Shown here: piece by piece, positions 43,425 through 52,199 of the stretch
How the letters are laid out: each line of letters begins with the position of its first letter
How positions within the stretch are numbered: position 1 is the stretch's first letter
Assembly (NCBI GenBank): GCA_902588635.1
Contig: CACIPW010000001.1
Span: 1-64,000, forward strand
DNA length: 64,000 nucleotides
Reading direction: 5' to 3'
Source of the DNA: an uncultured Pelagibacteraceae bacterium
GTDB lineage: Bacteria > Pseudomonadota > Alphaproteobacteria > Pelagibacterales > Pelagibacteraceae
Position numbers and translations under genes: made by a program
The notes under the pieces: generated by a model
Databases searched by the model: none
What the model was told of the DNA's origin: nothing
The model's input: only the letters and a program-made list of their open reading frames with translations

Positions 43425-44570
43425 ATGATTAAAGAAAAAAAATCATTGAAGGGGAAAGTACCTTCAAGACGTAAGTTCTTTAAGACAGCAGCAATAGCGG
43501 GTGCAGCAGCAGTTGCAATGCCATATGTAAATGTGGGCGCGGCGCAAACGTTAAAAATGCAAGCTGCATGGCCAAGTGGTGCTAACATCTTTTTTGAAAT
43601 GGCAGGAGACTATGCAAAGATGGTTGGCGACATGTCAGGAGGATCATTAAAAATTGATCTTCAGCCCGTAGGAGCAATTGTTAAGACCAAAGAAATTGGT
43701 CAAGCAGTTAGTTCTGGTGCGGTAGATATGGGTCACTGGGTAACAGCCTACTGGTATGGAAAAAATCCAGCTGCTTCTTTATTTGGAACAGGACCATCAT
43801 ACGGCATGTCATCTCAAGAAGTTATGGGATGGATGGAGTACGGCGGAGGAAGAGCATTGTATGAAGAAACATTATCAAAAGTTGGTTTTGACTATGTAGG
43901 TTTCTTCCATATGCCGATGCCCGCACAACCATTTGGATGGTTTAAGAAAAATGTAACTAAAGTATCTGATGTTAAAGGCATGAAGTACAGAACAGTTGGT
44001 CTTGCAACTAACGTTCTTACTGCAATGGGAATGGTAGTTAGACAATTACCAGGTGGTGAAATTCAGCCAGCTATGAAAACTGGTTTGATTGAAGCTGCTG
44101 AGTTTAATAACCCAACTTCAGACTCTCAATTTGGTATGCAAGACGTATCTAAGCATTATCACTTAGGAAGCTTCCACCAATCACAAGAGATGTTTGAAAT
44201 CGCAGTTAACAAAAAAACATTTAACAGTCTGTCACCAGCAAACCAAGCAATATTAAAAAATGCTGCTTATGCTGCGAACACAGATAACTATTTCAAAGCA
44301 TTAGTTAGATATTCAGCTGACTTATCTAAATTAATGAATGAACATAAAGTTAATGTTTACCAAACTTCAGATGAGATTTTAGCTCAACAATTAAAAGGTT
44401 GGGATAAAGTTATTGGAGACTTCGTAGCTAAAGATGCCTTCTTCAAGAAAATCATAGATTCTCAAAAAGCATACGCTAAGAGAGTAATGAAATACTTGCT
44501 GATGAATCAGCCTAATTACAGATTAGCTTATGAAAATGAGTTTGGACCTTTAGGAAAAGTTAAAATCTAA
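43425..44570 (+). CDS. dctP: TRAP transporter substrate-binding protein (DctP/TakP-type)
   Basis: This periplasmic binding protein captures the substrate of the TRAP system. It begins with a twin-arginine signal (SRRKFFKTAAIAGAAAVAM, cleavage probably after VGA) and has the DctP fold with VKTKEIGQAVSSGAVDMG near residue 87, MKYRTVGLATNVL near 185, and AAEFNNPTSDSQFGM near 224, like 2-oxo-acid/lactate-binding TRAP proteins. Two ATGs are possible; the one at 43425 gives the better 5-base spacing to GAGGAG. Codon use is less AT-biased than nearby, suggesting high expression. A strong terminator separates it from dctQM. Confidence 0.92.
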   Translation: MIKEKKSLKGKVPSRRKFFKTAAIAGAAAVAMPYVNVGAAQTLKMQAAWPSGANIFFEMAGDYAKMVGDMSGGSLKIDLQPVGAIVKTKEIGQAVSSGAVDMGHWVTAYWYGKNPAASLFGTGPSYGMSSQEVMGWMEYGGGRALYEETLSKVGFDYVGFFHMPMPAQPFGWFKKNVTKVSDVKGMKYRTVGLATNVLTAMGMVVRQLPGGEIQPAMKTGLIEAAEFNNPTSDSQFGMQDVSKHYHLGSFHQSQEMFEIAVNKKTFNSLSPANQAILKNAAYAANTDNYFKALVRYSADLSKLMNEHKVNVYQTSDEILAQQLKGWDKVIGDFVAKDAFFKKIIDSQKAYAKRVMKYLLMNQPNYRLAYENEFGPLGKVKI

Positions 44571-44593
44571 ATTTTTTATCAAATTTTAAAAAA

Positions 44594-44619
44594 GGGGACC
44601 AGTTGGTCCCCTTTTTTTT
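44594..44619 (+). terminator. Intrinsic terminator/attenuator between dctP and dctQM
   Basis: GGGGACC-AGTT-GGTCCCC is a perfect 7-bp GC-rich stem, extended by an A tract before it pairing with the eight T that follow. It is the strongest terminator in the window. Sitting inside the TRAP operon, it would make the binding protein far more abundant than the membrane subunits through partial read-through. Confidence 0.92.
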
Positions 44620-44654
44620 GTTTGATTAAAGGTAATAGTTTAACATAGACTGTT

Positions 44655-45242
44655 ATGATGCGTTCTTACATAAAATTTGCTGATACTTTAAGTACATCAA
44701 TGGGAAAAGCTTTTTCCTGGTGCATTGTTATTTTGATGGGTGGAACTTGTTATGAGGTAGTCATGGCATATGTATTTAATAGCCCAACTTTATGGAACTT
44801 TGACTTTAGTTTGCAAATGTACGGCGCAATTTTTATGATGGCTGGAGCCTATACTCTTTCAACAGAAGCGCATGTTAGAGGAGACGTTATTTATAGACTA
44901 TTTCCAACAAAAGTTCAGGCGTGGATTGATTTAGTTTTATATTTTTTATTTTTTTTCCCAGGAATAATTGCTCTAGCGTTTTATGGATATGAGTATGCAG
45001 CATTAGCTTGGAAAATAAAAGAAACTAGTTGGAATAGTCCAGCTCAAATTCAAATTTATATGGCAAAATCTTTAATTCCACTTTCGGGAATTTTATTAAC
45101 TATTCAAGGAGTTAGTGAAGTTTTTAGATCGATTATTTGTATTCAAACAGGACATTGGCCAGCAAGAATGGTTAGTGCAGAAGAGACAGAAAAAATTTTA
45201 ATGAAAAAATCTCAGAAAGAAGACGAAACAGATGTTATTTAG
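44655..45242 (+). CDS. dctQ: TRAP transporter small permease (DctQ)
   Basis: The 195-residue protein has four membrane helices and the DctQ pattern: SWCIVILMGGTCYEVVMAYVFNSPTLWNFDFSLQMYGAIFMMAGAYTLSTEAHVRGDVIYRLFP near residues 21-85 with the conserved HVRGD. The first codon could be either of two adjacent ATGs (44655 or 44658). It overlaps dctM by 11 bases. DctQ joins DctM in the sodium-driven permease. Confidence 0.9.
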   Translation: MMRSYIKFADTLSTSMGKAFSWCIVILMGGTCYEVVMAYVFNSPTLWNFDFSLQMYGAIFMMAGAYTLSTEAHVRGDVIYRLFPTKVQAWIDLVLYFLFFFPGIIALAFYGYEYAALAWKIKETSWNSPAQIQIYMAKSLIPLSGILLTIQGVSEVFRSIICIQTGHWPARMVSAEETEKILMKKSQKEDETDVI

Positions 45243-46593
45243 TTTAACAAATCCAGAAATAGCAATTTTAATGATGGGACTTTTCTTATTTATGGTCTTA
45301 TTAGGATTTCCAATCGCATTTACTTTATTGGCTATGGGAGTTGGTTTTGGATATTACGCATATTTTGATCCAACTAGAATGGAACATCTATTAGATAATA
45401 GGATCTTTTCATTACTTGTTTCTAATACCTACACCATTATGGATAATAATGTATTAACCGCTGTCCCCTTATTTTTATTTATGGGCTATTTGGTTGAACG
45501 TGCTGGAATAGTTTCGAGATTATTTTTTGCAATAAGACTTGCTTTACATGGACTTCCCGCATCTATGGCAGTGGCAGCGCTAGTAACTTGCGCATTGTTT
45601 TCGACTGCAACAGGTATAATTGGTGCCGTGGTTACTTTGATGGGACTTTTAGCTTGGCCAGCAATGGTAAAAGCAGGATATGACAAAAAATTTGCATCTG
45701 GAGTAATTTGTTCTGGAGGATGTTTGGGGATTTTAATTCCTCCAAGTATTATGCTTATTGTTTATGCTGTTATTGCACAACTTTCTCCTTTAAGATTATT
45801 TGCTGCAGCAATTTTTCCTGGATTAATGTTGGCCGGACTTTATATACTTTATGTTATTGTAAGAGCTTATTTAAATCCTTCAATTGCTCCAAAACCTCCA
45901 ACAGAAGAAATTCCTCCTAGGGCAAAGATATTGAAAGAGGTTTTGGTTTCTTTTTTACCTCTTTTTTCATTAATAATTTTAGTACTTGGTACAATTTTAG
46001 CAGGACTTGCTACACCTGCAGAGGCAGCAGCAGTAGGAGCTTTTGGTTCTTTGGTACTTTCATATTTTTATAAATCTTTAAAATGGAAAAATTTTAAAGA
46101 GTCAGTATTTTTAACAGCCAAAACAACTGCAATGATAATGTGGTTGTTTGTTGGTTCCTGGACGTTTGCTTCAGTATTTTCTTATCTAGGAGGCCATGAA
46201 GTATTTGAACATTTCTTTAAGTCAATGGATTTACAACCCTGGCAGTTTTTAGTGATTACTCAAATAATTATTTTTGTACTTGGTTGGCCACTCGAATGGA
46301 CAGAAATTTTAATTATTTTTGTTCCAATATTTTTACCTTTAGTTGAGTTCTTCGGAGTAAATCCTTATTTCTTTGCGATGTTGATTGCTTTAAATTTACA
46401 AACATCCTTTTTAACACCACCCATGGCCATGTCCGCTTATTATCTTAAAGGTGTTCAAAGTCAAAATGTTGAGCTTCTAGATATATTTAGAGGTATAATG
46501 CCCTTTTTAGGAATAGTGATATTAGCTATGGTTTTAATGTATGTTTTTCCGGGCATAGCTTTATGGTTACCAGAAACTTTATTTGCAAACTAA
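45232..46593 (+). CDS. dctM: TRAP transporter large permease (DctM)
   Basis: The 453-residue membrane protein has about 12 helices and DctM features: LLGFPIAFTLLAMGVGFGYYAYF near residue 23, VPLFLFMGYLVERAGI near 77, GGCLGILIPPSIMLIVYAV near 161 and the C-terminal LQTSFLTPPMAMSAYYLKGV near 392. It catalyses sodium-coupled uptake of the substrate delivered by DctP. The length is at the upper end for DctM. The amidase gene follows by 9 bases. Confidence 0.93.
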   Translation: MLFSLTNPEIAILMMGLFLFMVLLGFPIAFTLLAMGVGFGYYAYFDPTRMEHLLDNRIFSLLVSNTYTIMDNNVLTAVPLFLFMGYLVERAGIVSRLFFAIRLALHGLPASMAVAALVTCALFSTATGIIGAVVTLMGLLAWPAMVKAGYDKKFASGVICSGGCLGILIPPSIMLIVYAVIAQLSPLRLFAAAIFPGLMLAGLYILYVIVRAYLNPSIAPKPPTEEIPPRAKILKEVLVSFLPLFSLIILVLGTILAGLATPAEAAAVGAFGSLVLSYFYKSLKWKNFKESVFLTAKTTAMIMWLFVGSWTFASVFSYLGGHEVFEHFFKSMDLQPWQFLVITQIIIFVLGWPLEWTEILIIFVPIFLPLVEFFGVNPYFFAMLIALNLQTSFLTPPMAMSAYYLKGVQSQNVELLDIFRGIMPFLGIVILAMVLMYVFPGIALWLPETLFAN

Positions 46594-46602
46594 AATACAG
46601 CT

Positions 46603-47940
46603 ATGAGTGATTTTTTTTCTTTACCTGTCCATGAACTTGTTAAACAAGTTAAAGATGCAAAATTAACATCAGTCGAAATTTGTCAAGCATACATAGACAG
46701 AATAAATAAATTTGAAAAAGATGTTAAAGCCTGGGTGCATTTTGATAAAAAACTTTTACTAGAAAGAGCTGAAGAAGCAGACAACTATAGAAAATCAGGA
46801 AAACCAACCGGTCCTTTACATGGAATTCCAGTTGCTTTGAAAGATATAATTGGCACCTTTGATATGCCAACTGAATGTGGAACTGTTTTAAGAAAAGGAA
46901 AAACTCAGTCTCAAAATGCTGAAATAGTTGATCTATTAAAATCAGCAGGAGCAATAATAATGGGAAAAACCGCTACATCAGAGTTGGCTTATTTAGGCCC
47001 TCCCAAAACAAGAAATCCACATGATTACAATAGAACGCCAGGTGGATCATCTAGTGGATCTGCTGCAGTTATTGCTGCTCACATGGCTCCATTATCAATT
47101 GGTTCTCAAACAGGAGGATCAGTTATTAGACCAGCATCTTATTGTGGGGTTGTTGGTTATAAACCTTCTTATGGATTGATATCTAGAAATGGAGTTTTAA
47201 GAACTTCCTATGCACTTGATCACATAGGTGTGTTTGGAAAAACAGTTGAAGATGTTGCTTTATTAGCAAAAGTTCTTATTAAAAAAGATTCTTACGACGA
47301 AGCAACAGTTTATTATTCCGCTGAAGATATGTTGGAAGTTTGTAGAAAAGAACCTTTATTTGAACCAAAATTTATTTTTTACAAAACTGATAGTTGGAAA
47401 AAAGTTGATAAAAAATCAAGAGAGTCATTTGAATTTTTTATTAAGGCATTTAAAAAAAATATAGAAGTTTTTGATACTCCTTCATATTTCAAAGATATCA
47501 ACAAATATCACCAGATTATTCATGAAACTGATTTATCAAATAATTTTCAAGATTACTATAAAAAGTCAAAAAATAAACTTTCTAAAGAAATGCAATCAGC
47601 AATTTCTAGAGGCATGAAGTACTCAGCAAAAGAATATACAGAAGCAATAGATTTTATGAAAAGAAGTTATGAATCTTATAATGAGGTTTTTGAAGATTAT
47701 CATGGAGTGTTATCCCCGTGCAGCACTGGTGTTGCAGACAAAGGATTAAAAAGTACAGGAAGTGCAGACTTTAATAGATTTTGGTCTTTCATGGGCGTAC
47801 CAGCAATAGCCCTTCCTTTACTTCAAGGTGAAAATAATTTACCTTTAGGAGTTCAGTTAATTGGTGATAAGTACGATGATCAAAGGTTTTTAGGAATCGC
47901 TAGGTGGTTGGAAGAAAAAAGCAAGGAACACAATGAATAA
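46603..47940 (+). CDS. Amidase-signature family hydrolase
   Basis: The 445-residue enzyme has the Ser-Ser-Lys triad of the amidase signature family: the lysine in GIPVALKDIIG near residue 78, the cis-serine and nucleophile in TPGGSSSGSAAVIAA near 148 and SIGSQTGGSVIRPASYCGVVGYKPSYG near 166-192. Substrate specificity cannot be read; GatA is unlikely because no gatB/C is near and the motif context differs. It follows dctM by 9 bases, so its substrate may be imported by the TRAP system. Confidence 0.88.
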   Translation: MSDFFSLPVHELVKQVKDAKLTSVEICQAYIDRINKFEKDVKAWVHFDKKLLLERAEEADNYRKSGKPTGPLHGIPVALKDIIGTFDMPTECGTVLRKGKTQSQNAEIVDLLKSAGAIIMGKTATSELAYLGPPKTRNPHDYNRTPGGSSSGSAAVIAAHMAPLSIGSQTGGSVIRPASYCGVVGYKPSYGLISRNGVLRTSYALDHIGVFGKTVEDVALLAKVLIKKDSYDEATVYYSAEDMLEVCRKEPLFEPKFIFYKTDSWKKVDKKSRESFEFFIKAFKKNIEVFDTPSYFKDINKYHQIIHETDLSNNFQDYYKKSKNKLSKEMQSAISRGMKYSAKEYTEAIDFMKRSYESYNEVFEDYHGVLSPCSTGVADKGLKSTGSADFNRFWSFMGVPAIALPLLQGENNLPLGVQLIGDKYDDQRFLGIARWLEEKSKEHNE

Positions 47941-48109
47941 AATAACAAAAATAATAGGAATATCATTTGCAATATTTTTTTTAGTTGGTCTTGCAACTAC
48001 ACTTACAAAATCAATGATGATTACGTTTTGGGATGTGCTACCTGTATATATATTGATGGCTATTGCAATCTTTATGATGCTGTATGAATCTTTTTTCGAT
48101 AAAAAATAG
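47933..48109 (+). CDS. Small two-helix membrane protein (58 aa), absent from the ORF track
   Basis: An ATG at 47933 overlaps the amidase stop (ATGAATAA) and opens a 58-codon frame ending in TAG at 48107-48109. The product has two hydrophobic segments (IIGISFAIFFLVGLATTL and VLPVYILMAIAIFMMLY), a short loop with TFWDVL, and a charged C-terminus FFDKK. The reading-frame overlap with the amidase, tight spacing to the next gene and clean topology suggest a real gene coupled to the amidase. No family recognised; a transporter accessory or small membrane protein is possible. Confidence 0.6.
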   Translation: MNKITKIIGISFAIFFLVGLATTLTKSMMITFWDVLPVYILMAIAIFMMLYESFFDKK

Positions 48110-48124
48110 TTATTTTTTTGGTTG

Positions 48125-48928
48125 ATGAAATCTACCAACATGTTCTTTAATATTTTTTTTGTTATATTTTTTGCTTATTTTTTGATAACTGTTTTTTTAT
48201 TCTTTTATCAAAGAAAATTACTTTATCATCCAAATATTAATAGTTTTGACTCTCATTCAATAAATCATAAAATAGAAAAAGTTTTAATTCCTTCAAAAAA
48301 TGATTTAGTGGCTTGGCACTATAAAAATAATGAAAATTATAAAACATTAGTTTTTTTTCATGGAAATGCAGGAGGTCTTTCAAACAGGATTTATAAGTTG
48401 AATGAACTTTCTAAACTTAAATTAAATTATCTAATATTTGCCTACAGAGGATTTAATGGCAATAATGGCAAACCAACAGAGGAAGGTTTGTATGAAGATG
48501 CAGGTAAAGCTATTGATTGGCTAAAATCAGAAGATATTTATGAAAAAGATATAATATTATATGGAGAGTCACTTGGAACTGCTATTGCGATTCATGCCGG
48601 ACAGTTCAAAAATTTTTCTGGAATAATTTTAGAGGCGCCATTTACATCAATGATTGATGTTGGTCAAAAATATTATCCTATTTTTCCAGTTAAGTTTCTA
48701 CTTAAAGATAAGTATGAAAGTAAAAAAAAACTTAAAAATTTAAAATCATCAGTATTAGTAATGCATGGAAAAAAAGATAAAATAGTTCCTTTTCATATGG
48801 GAAAAGAAATATTTGAAAATTTATCAGAGCCAAAATTTAGCTATTTTATTGATTACGATGATCACATGATGGATTATAATGAGGATTTGATTAAAACTAT
48901 TAAAAATTTTGTAGAAAGTTTAAGTTAA
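48125..48928 (+). CDS. Alpha/beta hydrolase (BEM46-like), membrane-anchored
   Basis: The 267-residue protein has an N-terminal membrane helix (residues 6-27) and an alpha/beta hydrolase domain: VFFHGNAGGLSNR near residue 78, YRGFNGNNGKPTEEGLYEDAGKAIDWL near 106, the nucleophile elbow LYGESLGTAIA near 148, the aspartate in HGKKDKIVPF near 219 and the histidine in DYDDHMMDYN near 246. It resembles BEM46/YfhR-type serine hydrolases. The ORF track uses a TTG at 48122; the ATG at 48125 is more likely. It ends against convergent ftsY. Confidence 0.87.
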   Translation: MKSTNMFFNIFFVIFFAYFLITVFLFFYQRKLLYHPNINSFDSHSINHKIEKVLIPSKNDLVAWHYKNNENYKTLVFFHGNAGGLSNRIYKLNELSKLKLNYLIFAYRGFNGNNGKPTEEGLYEDAGKAIDWLKSEDIYEKDIILYGESLGTAIAIHAGQFKNFSGIILEAPFTSMIDVGQKYYPIFPVKFLLKDKYESKKKLKNLKSSVLVMHGKKDKIVPFHMGKEIFENLSEPKFSYFIDYDDHMMDYNEDLIKTIKNFVESLS

Positions 48929-49842
48929 TTAGCGTTTATAAATGCATTAGCAAATTTTTCTGCTTCAAAAACTTGTAAATCGTCTTCTTTTTCTCCTAGA
49001 CCCAAACCAATTATTGGAAGCTTATATTTTTTTGCTAAAGCCAACAAAATTCCACCTTTTGCAGTGCCATCCAGCTTTGTCATTATTAGACCTGTAATAG
49101 GAATAATTTTATTAAATTCTTCAACTTGATTGATAATATTTTGTCCAGATGTAGCATCAAGAACTAAAACAACTTCGTGAGGTGCTTCAGGGTTTATTTT
49201 TTTAGTTACATTTGCAATCTTTTTATACTCTTCCATTAGATTTTTTTTATTTTGTAATCTACCTGCAGTATCTATTAAAACATGATTGAAATTATTTTTC
49301 ATAGCTTCTTCTACGGCCTTGTATGCAACAGATGCCGCATCAGAACCTTGATCAGATTTAGTAATTTCAACGCCTATTTTATTTGCCCAATTTTCTAGTT
49401 GTTCGATGGCTGCTGCTCTAAAGGTGTCACAAGCTGCAAACATAATTTTATTTTCGTTTGATTTCAAAATTTTTCCAACTTTGCCTATTGTTGTAGTTTT
49501 CCCAACACCATTAACTCCTGAGACAATAATAGCATTAAGCTTATTTTTTTTTTCAAAAAAAGATTTGTTCTCCAAAGGTTGCATTAAGGTAATGATGTAT
49601 TTTTTAAGTATATCATTTACCTCATTTAAAATATTTTTTTTTGGATCTATTTTTTCTTGTGCAATAATATCTTTTATTTCTGATGCTGCTTGAACTCCAA
49701 CATCTGACTGAATTAGAAAATCTTCAATTTCGCCAAGCGTTTTATCATCAATTTCTTTTTTGACTATTATGTCTCTTAACCCAGATGAGAAAGTAGAGGC
49801 ACTTTTTTTAAAACCTAGTTTAAATTTTTCAAATATTCCCAT
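48925..49842 (-). CDS. ftsY: Signal recognition particle receptor FtsY
   Basis: FtsY is the membrane receptor for ribosome-SRP complexes. The 305-residue protein has an N domain and a GTPase G domain with P-loop VSGVNGVGKTTTIGK near residue 108, AACDTFRAAAIEQL near 135, LIDTAGRLQNKKNLMEEYKK near 190, LVLDATSGQN and TKLDGTAKGG near 255. It lacks the long acidic A domain of Escherichia coli FtsY, as many alphaproteobacteria do. It shares one base with dapF. Its partner ffh starts about 1 kb away on the opposite strand. Confidence 0.96.
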   Translation of the reverse strand: MGIFEKFKLGFKKSASTFSSGLRDIIVKKEIDDKTLGEIEDFLIQSDVGVQAASEIKDIIAQEKIDPKKNILNEVNDILKKYIITLMQPLENKSFFEKKNKLNAIIVSGVNGVGKTTTIGKVGKILKSNENKIMFAACDTFRAAAIEQLENWANKIGVEITKSDQGSDAASVAYKAVEEAMKNNFNHVLIDTAGRLQNKKNLMEEYKKIANVTKKINPEAPHEVVLVLDATSGQNIINQVEEFNKIIPITGLIMTKLDGTAKGGILLALAKKYKLPIIGLGLGEKEDDLQVFEAEKFANAFINAN

Positions 49843-50666
49843 TATAAATTTATTTCAATATTTTTAATATCAGAAACAGGCCCCTTCATGTGAATAATAT
49901 TTTTATCATCAATAAAAATTGATAATTTACCAAGTTCAAACTCGATGTCTGTATTTTGTCGGACTAATTTTTTAATATTTCCTGCTACCACTGTTGCGCA
50001 TGCAGCTGTCCCACAAGCTTTAGTAAGCCCAGCCCCTCTTTCCCAAACTCTTACTTTTATTAAATTTTTATTTATAACTTTAGCTAACGTAACATTGCAT
50101 TTTTCAGGAAAAAGTTCATGATTTTCAATATTGGGACCAATTTTTTTCAAATCATAGTCATCAATATTTTCTACAAAAAAAATAACGTGAGGATTGCCAA
50201 CGTTAATTGCTATGCCTCCAACATGTATATTTTCATTTTTATCTGAAATTTTTATTTCTAAATTTTTTGTATTTACATTTTTTTTTAATGGGATTTCTTT
50301 CCAACTTGTTTTTGGTTTATTAATCTCTGTTTCTATAATATTTTTTTCTAAAATATTCGATTTTAGTATTCCAGATGATGTCCATACAGTAATTTTTTTT
50401 TTGTTATTCTCTTTTGATAATAAATCAGCAACACATCTGGTTCCGTTACCACATGCACCAGAAGAACCACCATCTGAATTGTAAAATTCTAAACTAGCAT
50501 CAAATTCTGTATTTTTTTTTATAAGTATAAGTTGATCACATCCAATAAAATTTCGATCACATATTTTAATTATTTGATCTTTAGAAAGATCAAAAGTATT
50601 GATTCTTTGATCAATGATTACAAAATCATTACCTAAACCATCCATTTTAAAAGCTTTGATATTCAT
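49842..50666 (-). CDS. dapF: Diaminopimelate epimerase
   Basis: DapF converts LL- to meso-diaminopimelate for lysine and peptidoglycan. Both catalytic cysteines are present: GSSGACGNGTRCVADL near residue 71 and TKACGTAACATVVAG near 216, with the N-terminal KMDGLGNDFVIID and GNPHVIFFV near 157. Its 274 residues match. It is the first gene of dapF-ftsY and divergent from ffh. Confidence 0.96.
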   Translation of the reverse strand: MNIKAFKMDGLGNDFVIIDQRINTFDLSKDQIIKICDRNFIGCDQLILIKKNTEFDASLEFYNSDGGSSGACGNGTRCVADLLSKENNKKKITVWTSSGILKSNILEKNIIETEINKPKTSWKEIPLKKNVNTKNLEIKISDKNENIHVGGIAINVGNPHVIFFVENIDDYDLKKIGPNIENHELFPEKCNVTLAKVINKNLIKVRVWERGAGLTKACGTAACATVVAGNIKKLVRQNTDIEFELGKLSIFIDDKNIIHMKGPVSDIKNIEINL

Positions 50667-50719
50667 ATACTGATATTTAACTTATTTATTGACTTTTTGA
50701 ACCTCTATTATAGGTTGAC

Positions 50720-50813
50720 GCAGTTTCCGCAAAAACATTAAATTTGCGGTGTCTTTGGCAACAAAGAGATCGACACTAGTCTGCGAGGGTTCGCCCACTA
50801 GTGCGATAACTGC
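50720..50813 (+). ncRNA. ffh leader RNA motif (cis-regulatory structured RNA)
   Basis: A compact four-way-junction fold can be drawn: closing stem GCAGTT (50720-50725) with AACTGC (50808-50813); hairpin CCGCAAA/TTTGCGG (50727-50749); hairpin TCTTTG-GCAA-CAAAGA with a GNRA tetraloop (50752-50767); and hairpin CACTAGT/ACTAGTG (50774-50803) holding an inner GCGA/TCGC helix. Local GC content is far above the genome. A structured RNA upstream of ffh was described in Candidatus Pelagibacter ubique by comparative genomics; position and complexity match that report. The 3' end of the closing stem lies 14 bases before the ffh ATG. Ligand or trigger is unknown. Confidence 0.8.
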
Positions 50814-50827
50814 TGTGTGAAAGTATT

Positions 50828-52189
50828 ATGTTTGAAAATTTAACAAATAAATTTGAAGAAATATTTTCTTCGTTAAAAAAAGCACCTTCGCTTGATGAAA
50901 AACAAGTAGATGAAGGATTGAGAAATATTAGACAGGCTCTTTTAGAGGCAGATGTATCTCTAAAAGTTGCTAAAGAATTTATTGGCAATGTTAAGCCTAA
51001 AGTTTTAGGGCAAGAGATAATTAGATCAACTTCTCCAGGTCAGATGATAGTTAAAATAGTTTATGATGAACTCGTAAAACTTTTAGGAGAAAATAACTCT
51101 GATATAAATCTTAATGCAGTTCCTCCTGTACCTATAATGTTAGTTGGTTTACAAGGTTCAGGTAAAACTACAACAACAGCCAAACTAGGTAAATTTTTAG
51201 AAAAGAATAAAAAAAAGAAAATAATGATGGTTAGTTTGGATGTTTATAGACCTGCTGCGCAGGAACAGCTTAAATCATTAGGAGAACAAAATAATATTAC
51301 AACACTGCCAGTGATTGAAGGTCAATTACCAGCAGATATATGTAGAAGAGCGGTTAGTGCCGCAAATCTTAGTGGAGCAGAAGTTATATTATTTGATACA
51401 GCTGGCAGAACAGAAATTGATTTACAAATGATGAGCGAAATAAAACAAATTGAAAGCATTATTAAGCCAGCCGAAACGTTCTTGGTTGCAGATTCATTAA
51501 CCGGCCAAGTTGCAGCAGAAGTAGCTAAAGAATTTAAAAACACTGTAAATCTTACAGGTATTATTTTGACTAGAGCGGATGGTGATGCAAGAGGTGGAGC
51601 AGCTGTAAGCATGAAATATGTTTCAGACGTACCTATTAAATTTTTAGGAATAGGAGAAAAAATAGAAAATATTGAAGTTTTTCATCCAGATCGTATTGCA
51701 AACAGAATTTTAGGTATGGGAGATGTTGTTTCATTAGTAGAAAAAGCAGCACAAGATCTTGGAGAAGAAAATATTAAAAAGGCTGAAGAAAATTTAAAAA
51801 AAGGCCAGTTTTCTATGGAGGATTATTTAACACAGCTAAGACAAATGAAAAAAATGGGAGGCATAGAAGGAGTAATGTCATTTATGCCAGGAGTTTCAAA
51901 AGTAAAATCTCAAATGGATGCTGCAGGAATTGATGAAAAAATTATAATTCAAAATGAAGCAATAATTTTATCTATGACAAAAAAAGAGAGGCAAGATCCA
52001 AAAATAATTAATGGTTCAAGAAAAAAAAGAATTGCTAATGGCTCTGGAACAGATGCAGCCACTATCAATAAATTGCTTAAGCAATTTAAAATGATGTCTG
52101 AAATGATGAAAAAGATGTCAAAAGGAAATCTGAAAGGCATGACTGACAAAGGAATACCGCCAGAGCTTTTTAATCAACTAAAACAATAA
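50828..52189 (+). CDS. ffh: Signal recognition particle protein Ffh
   Basis: Ffh binds SRP RNA and signal peptides and delivers ribosomes to FtsY. The N domain ends with [16 protein letters not shown] near residue 36, the G domain has [15 protein letters not shown] near 104, [13 protein letters not shown] near 137, [16 protein letters not shown] near 189 and [12 protein letters not shown] near 245, and the methionine-rich M domain (from about 300) has [14 protein letters not shown] and [16 protein letters not shown]. Its 453 residues are normal. It is preceded by the structured leader RNA and opens an ffh-rpsP-trmD-rplS group. Confidence 0.97.
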   Translation: MFENLTNKFEEIFSSLKKAPSLDEKQVDEGLRNIRQALLEADVSLKVAKEFIGNVKPKVLGQEIIRSTSPGQMIVKIVYDELVKLLGENNSDINLNAVPPVPIMLVGLQGSGKTTTTAKLGKFLEKNKKKKIMMVSLDVYRPAAQEQLKSLGEQNNITTLPVIEGQLPADICRRAVSAANLSGAEVILFDTAGRTEIDLQMMSEIKQIESIIKPAETFLVADSLTGQVAAEVAKEFKNTVNLTGIILTRADGDARGGAAVSMKYVSDVPIKFLGIGEKIENIEVFHPDRIANRILGMGDVVSLVEKAAQDLGEENIKKAEENLKKGQFSMEDYLTQLRQMKKMGGIEGVMSFMPGVSKVKSQMDAAGIDEKIIIQNEAIILSMTKKERQDPKIINGSRKKRIANGSGTDAATINKLLKQFKMMSEMMKKMSKGNLKGMTDKGIPPELFNQLKQ

Positions 52190-52199
52190 AGGAGAAAAA

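Noticed and set aside
50667-50827. SRP (4.5S) RNA gene upstream of ffh
   Set aside because: The SRP RNA apical motif (GGTCAGG...GGAAGCAGC) is absent; the folding is a multi-branched leader rather than one long hairpin.
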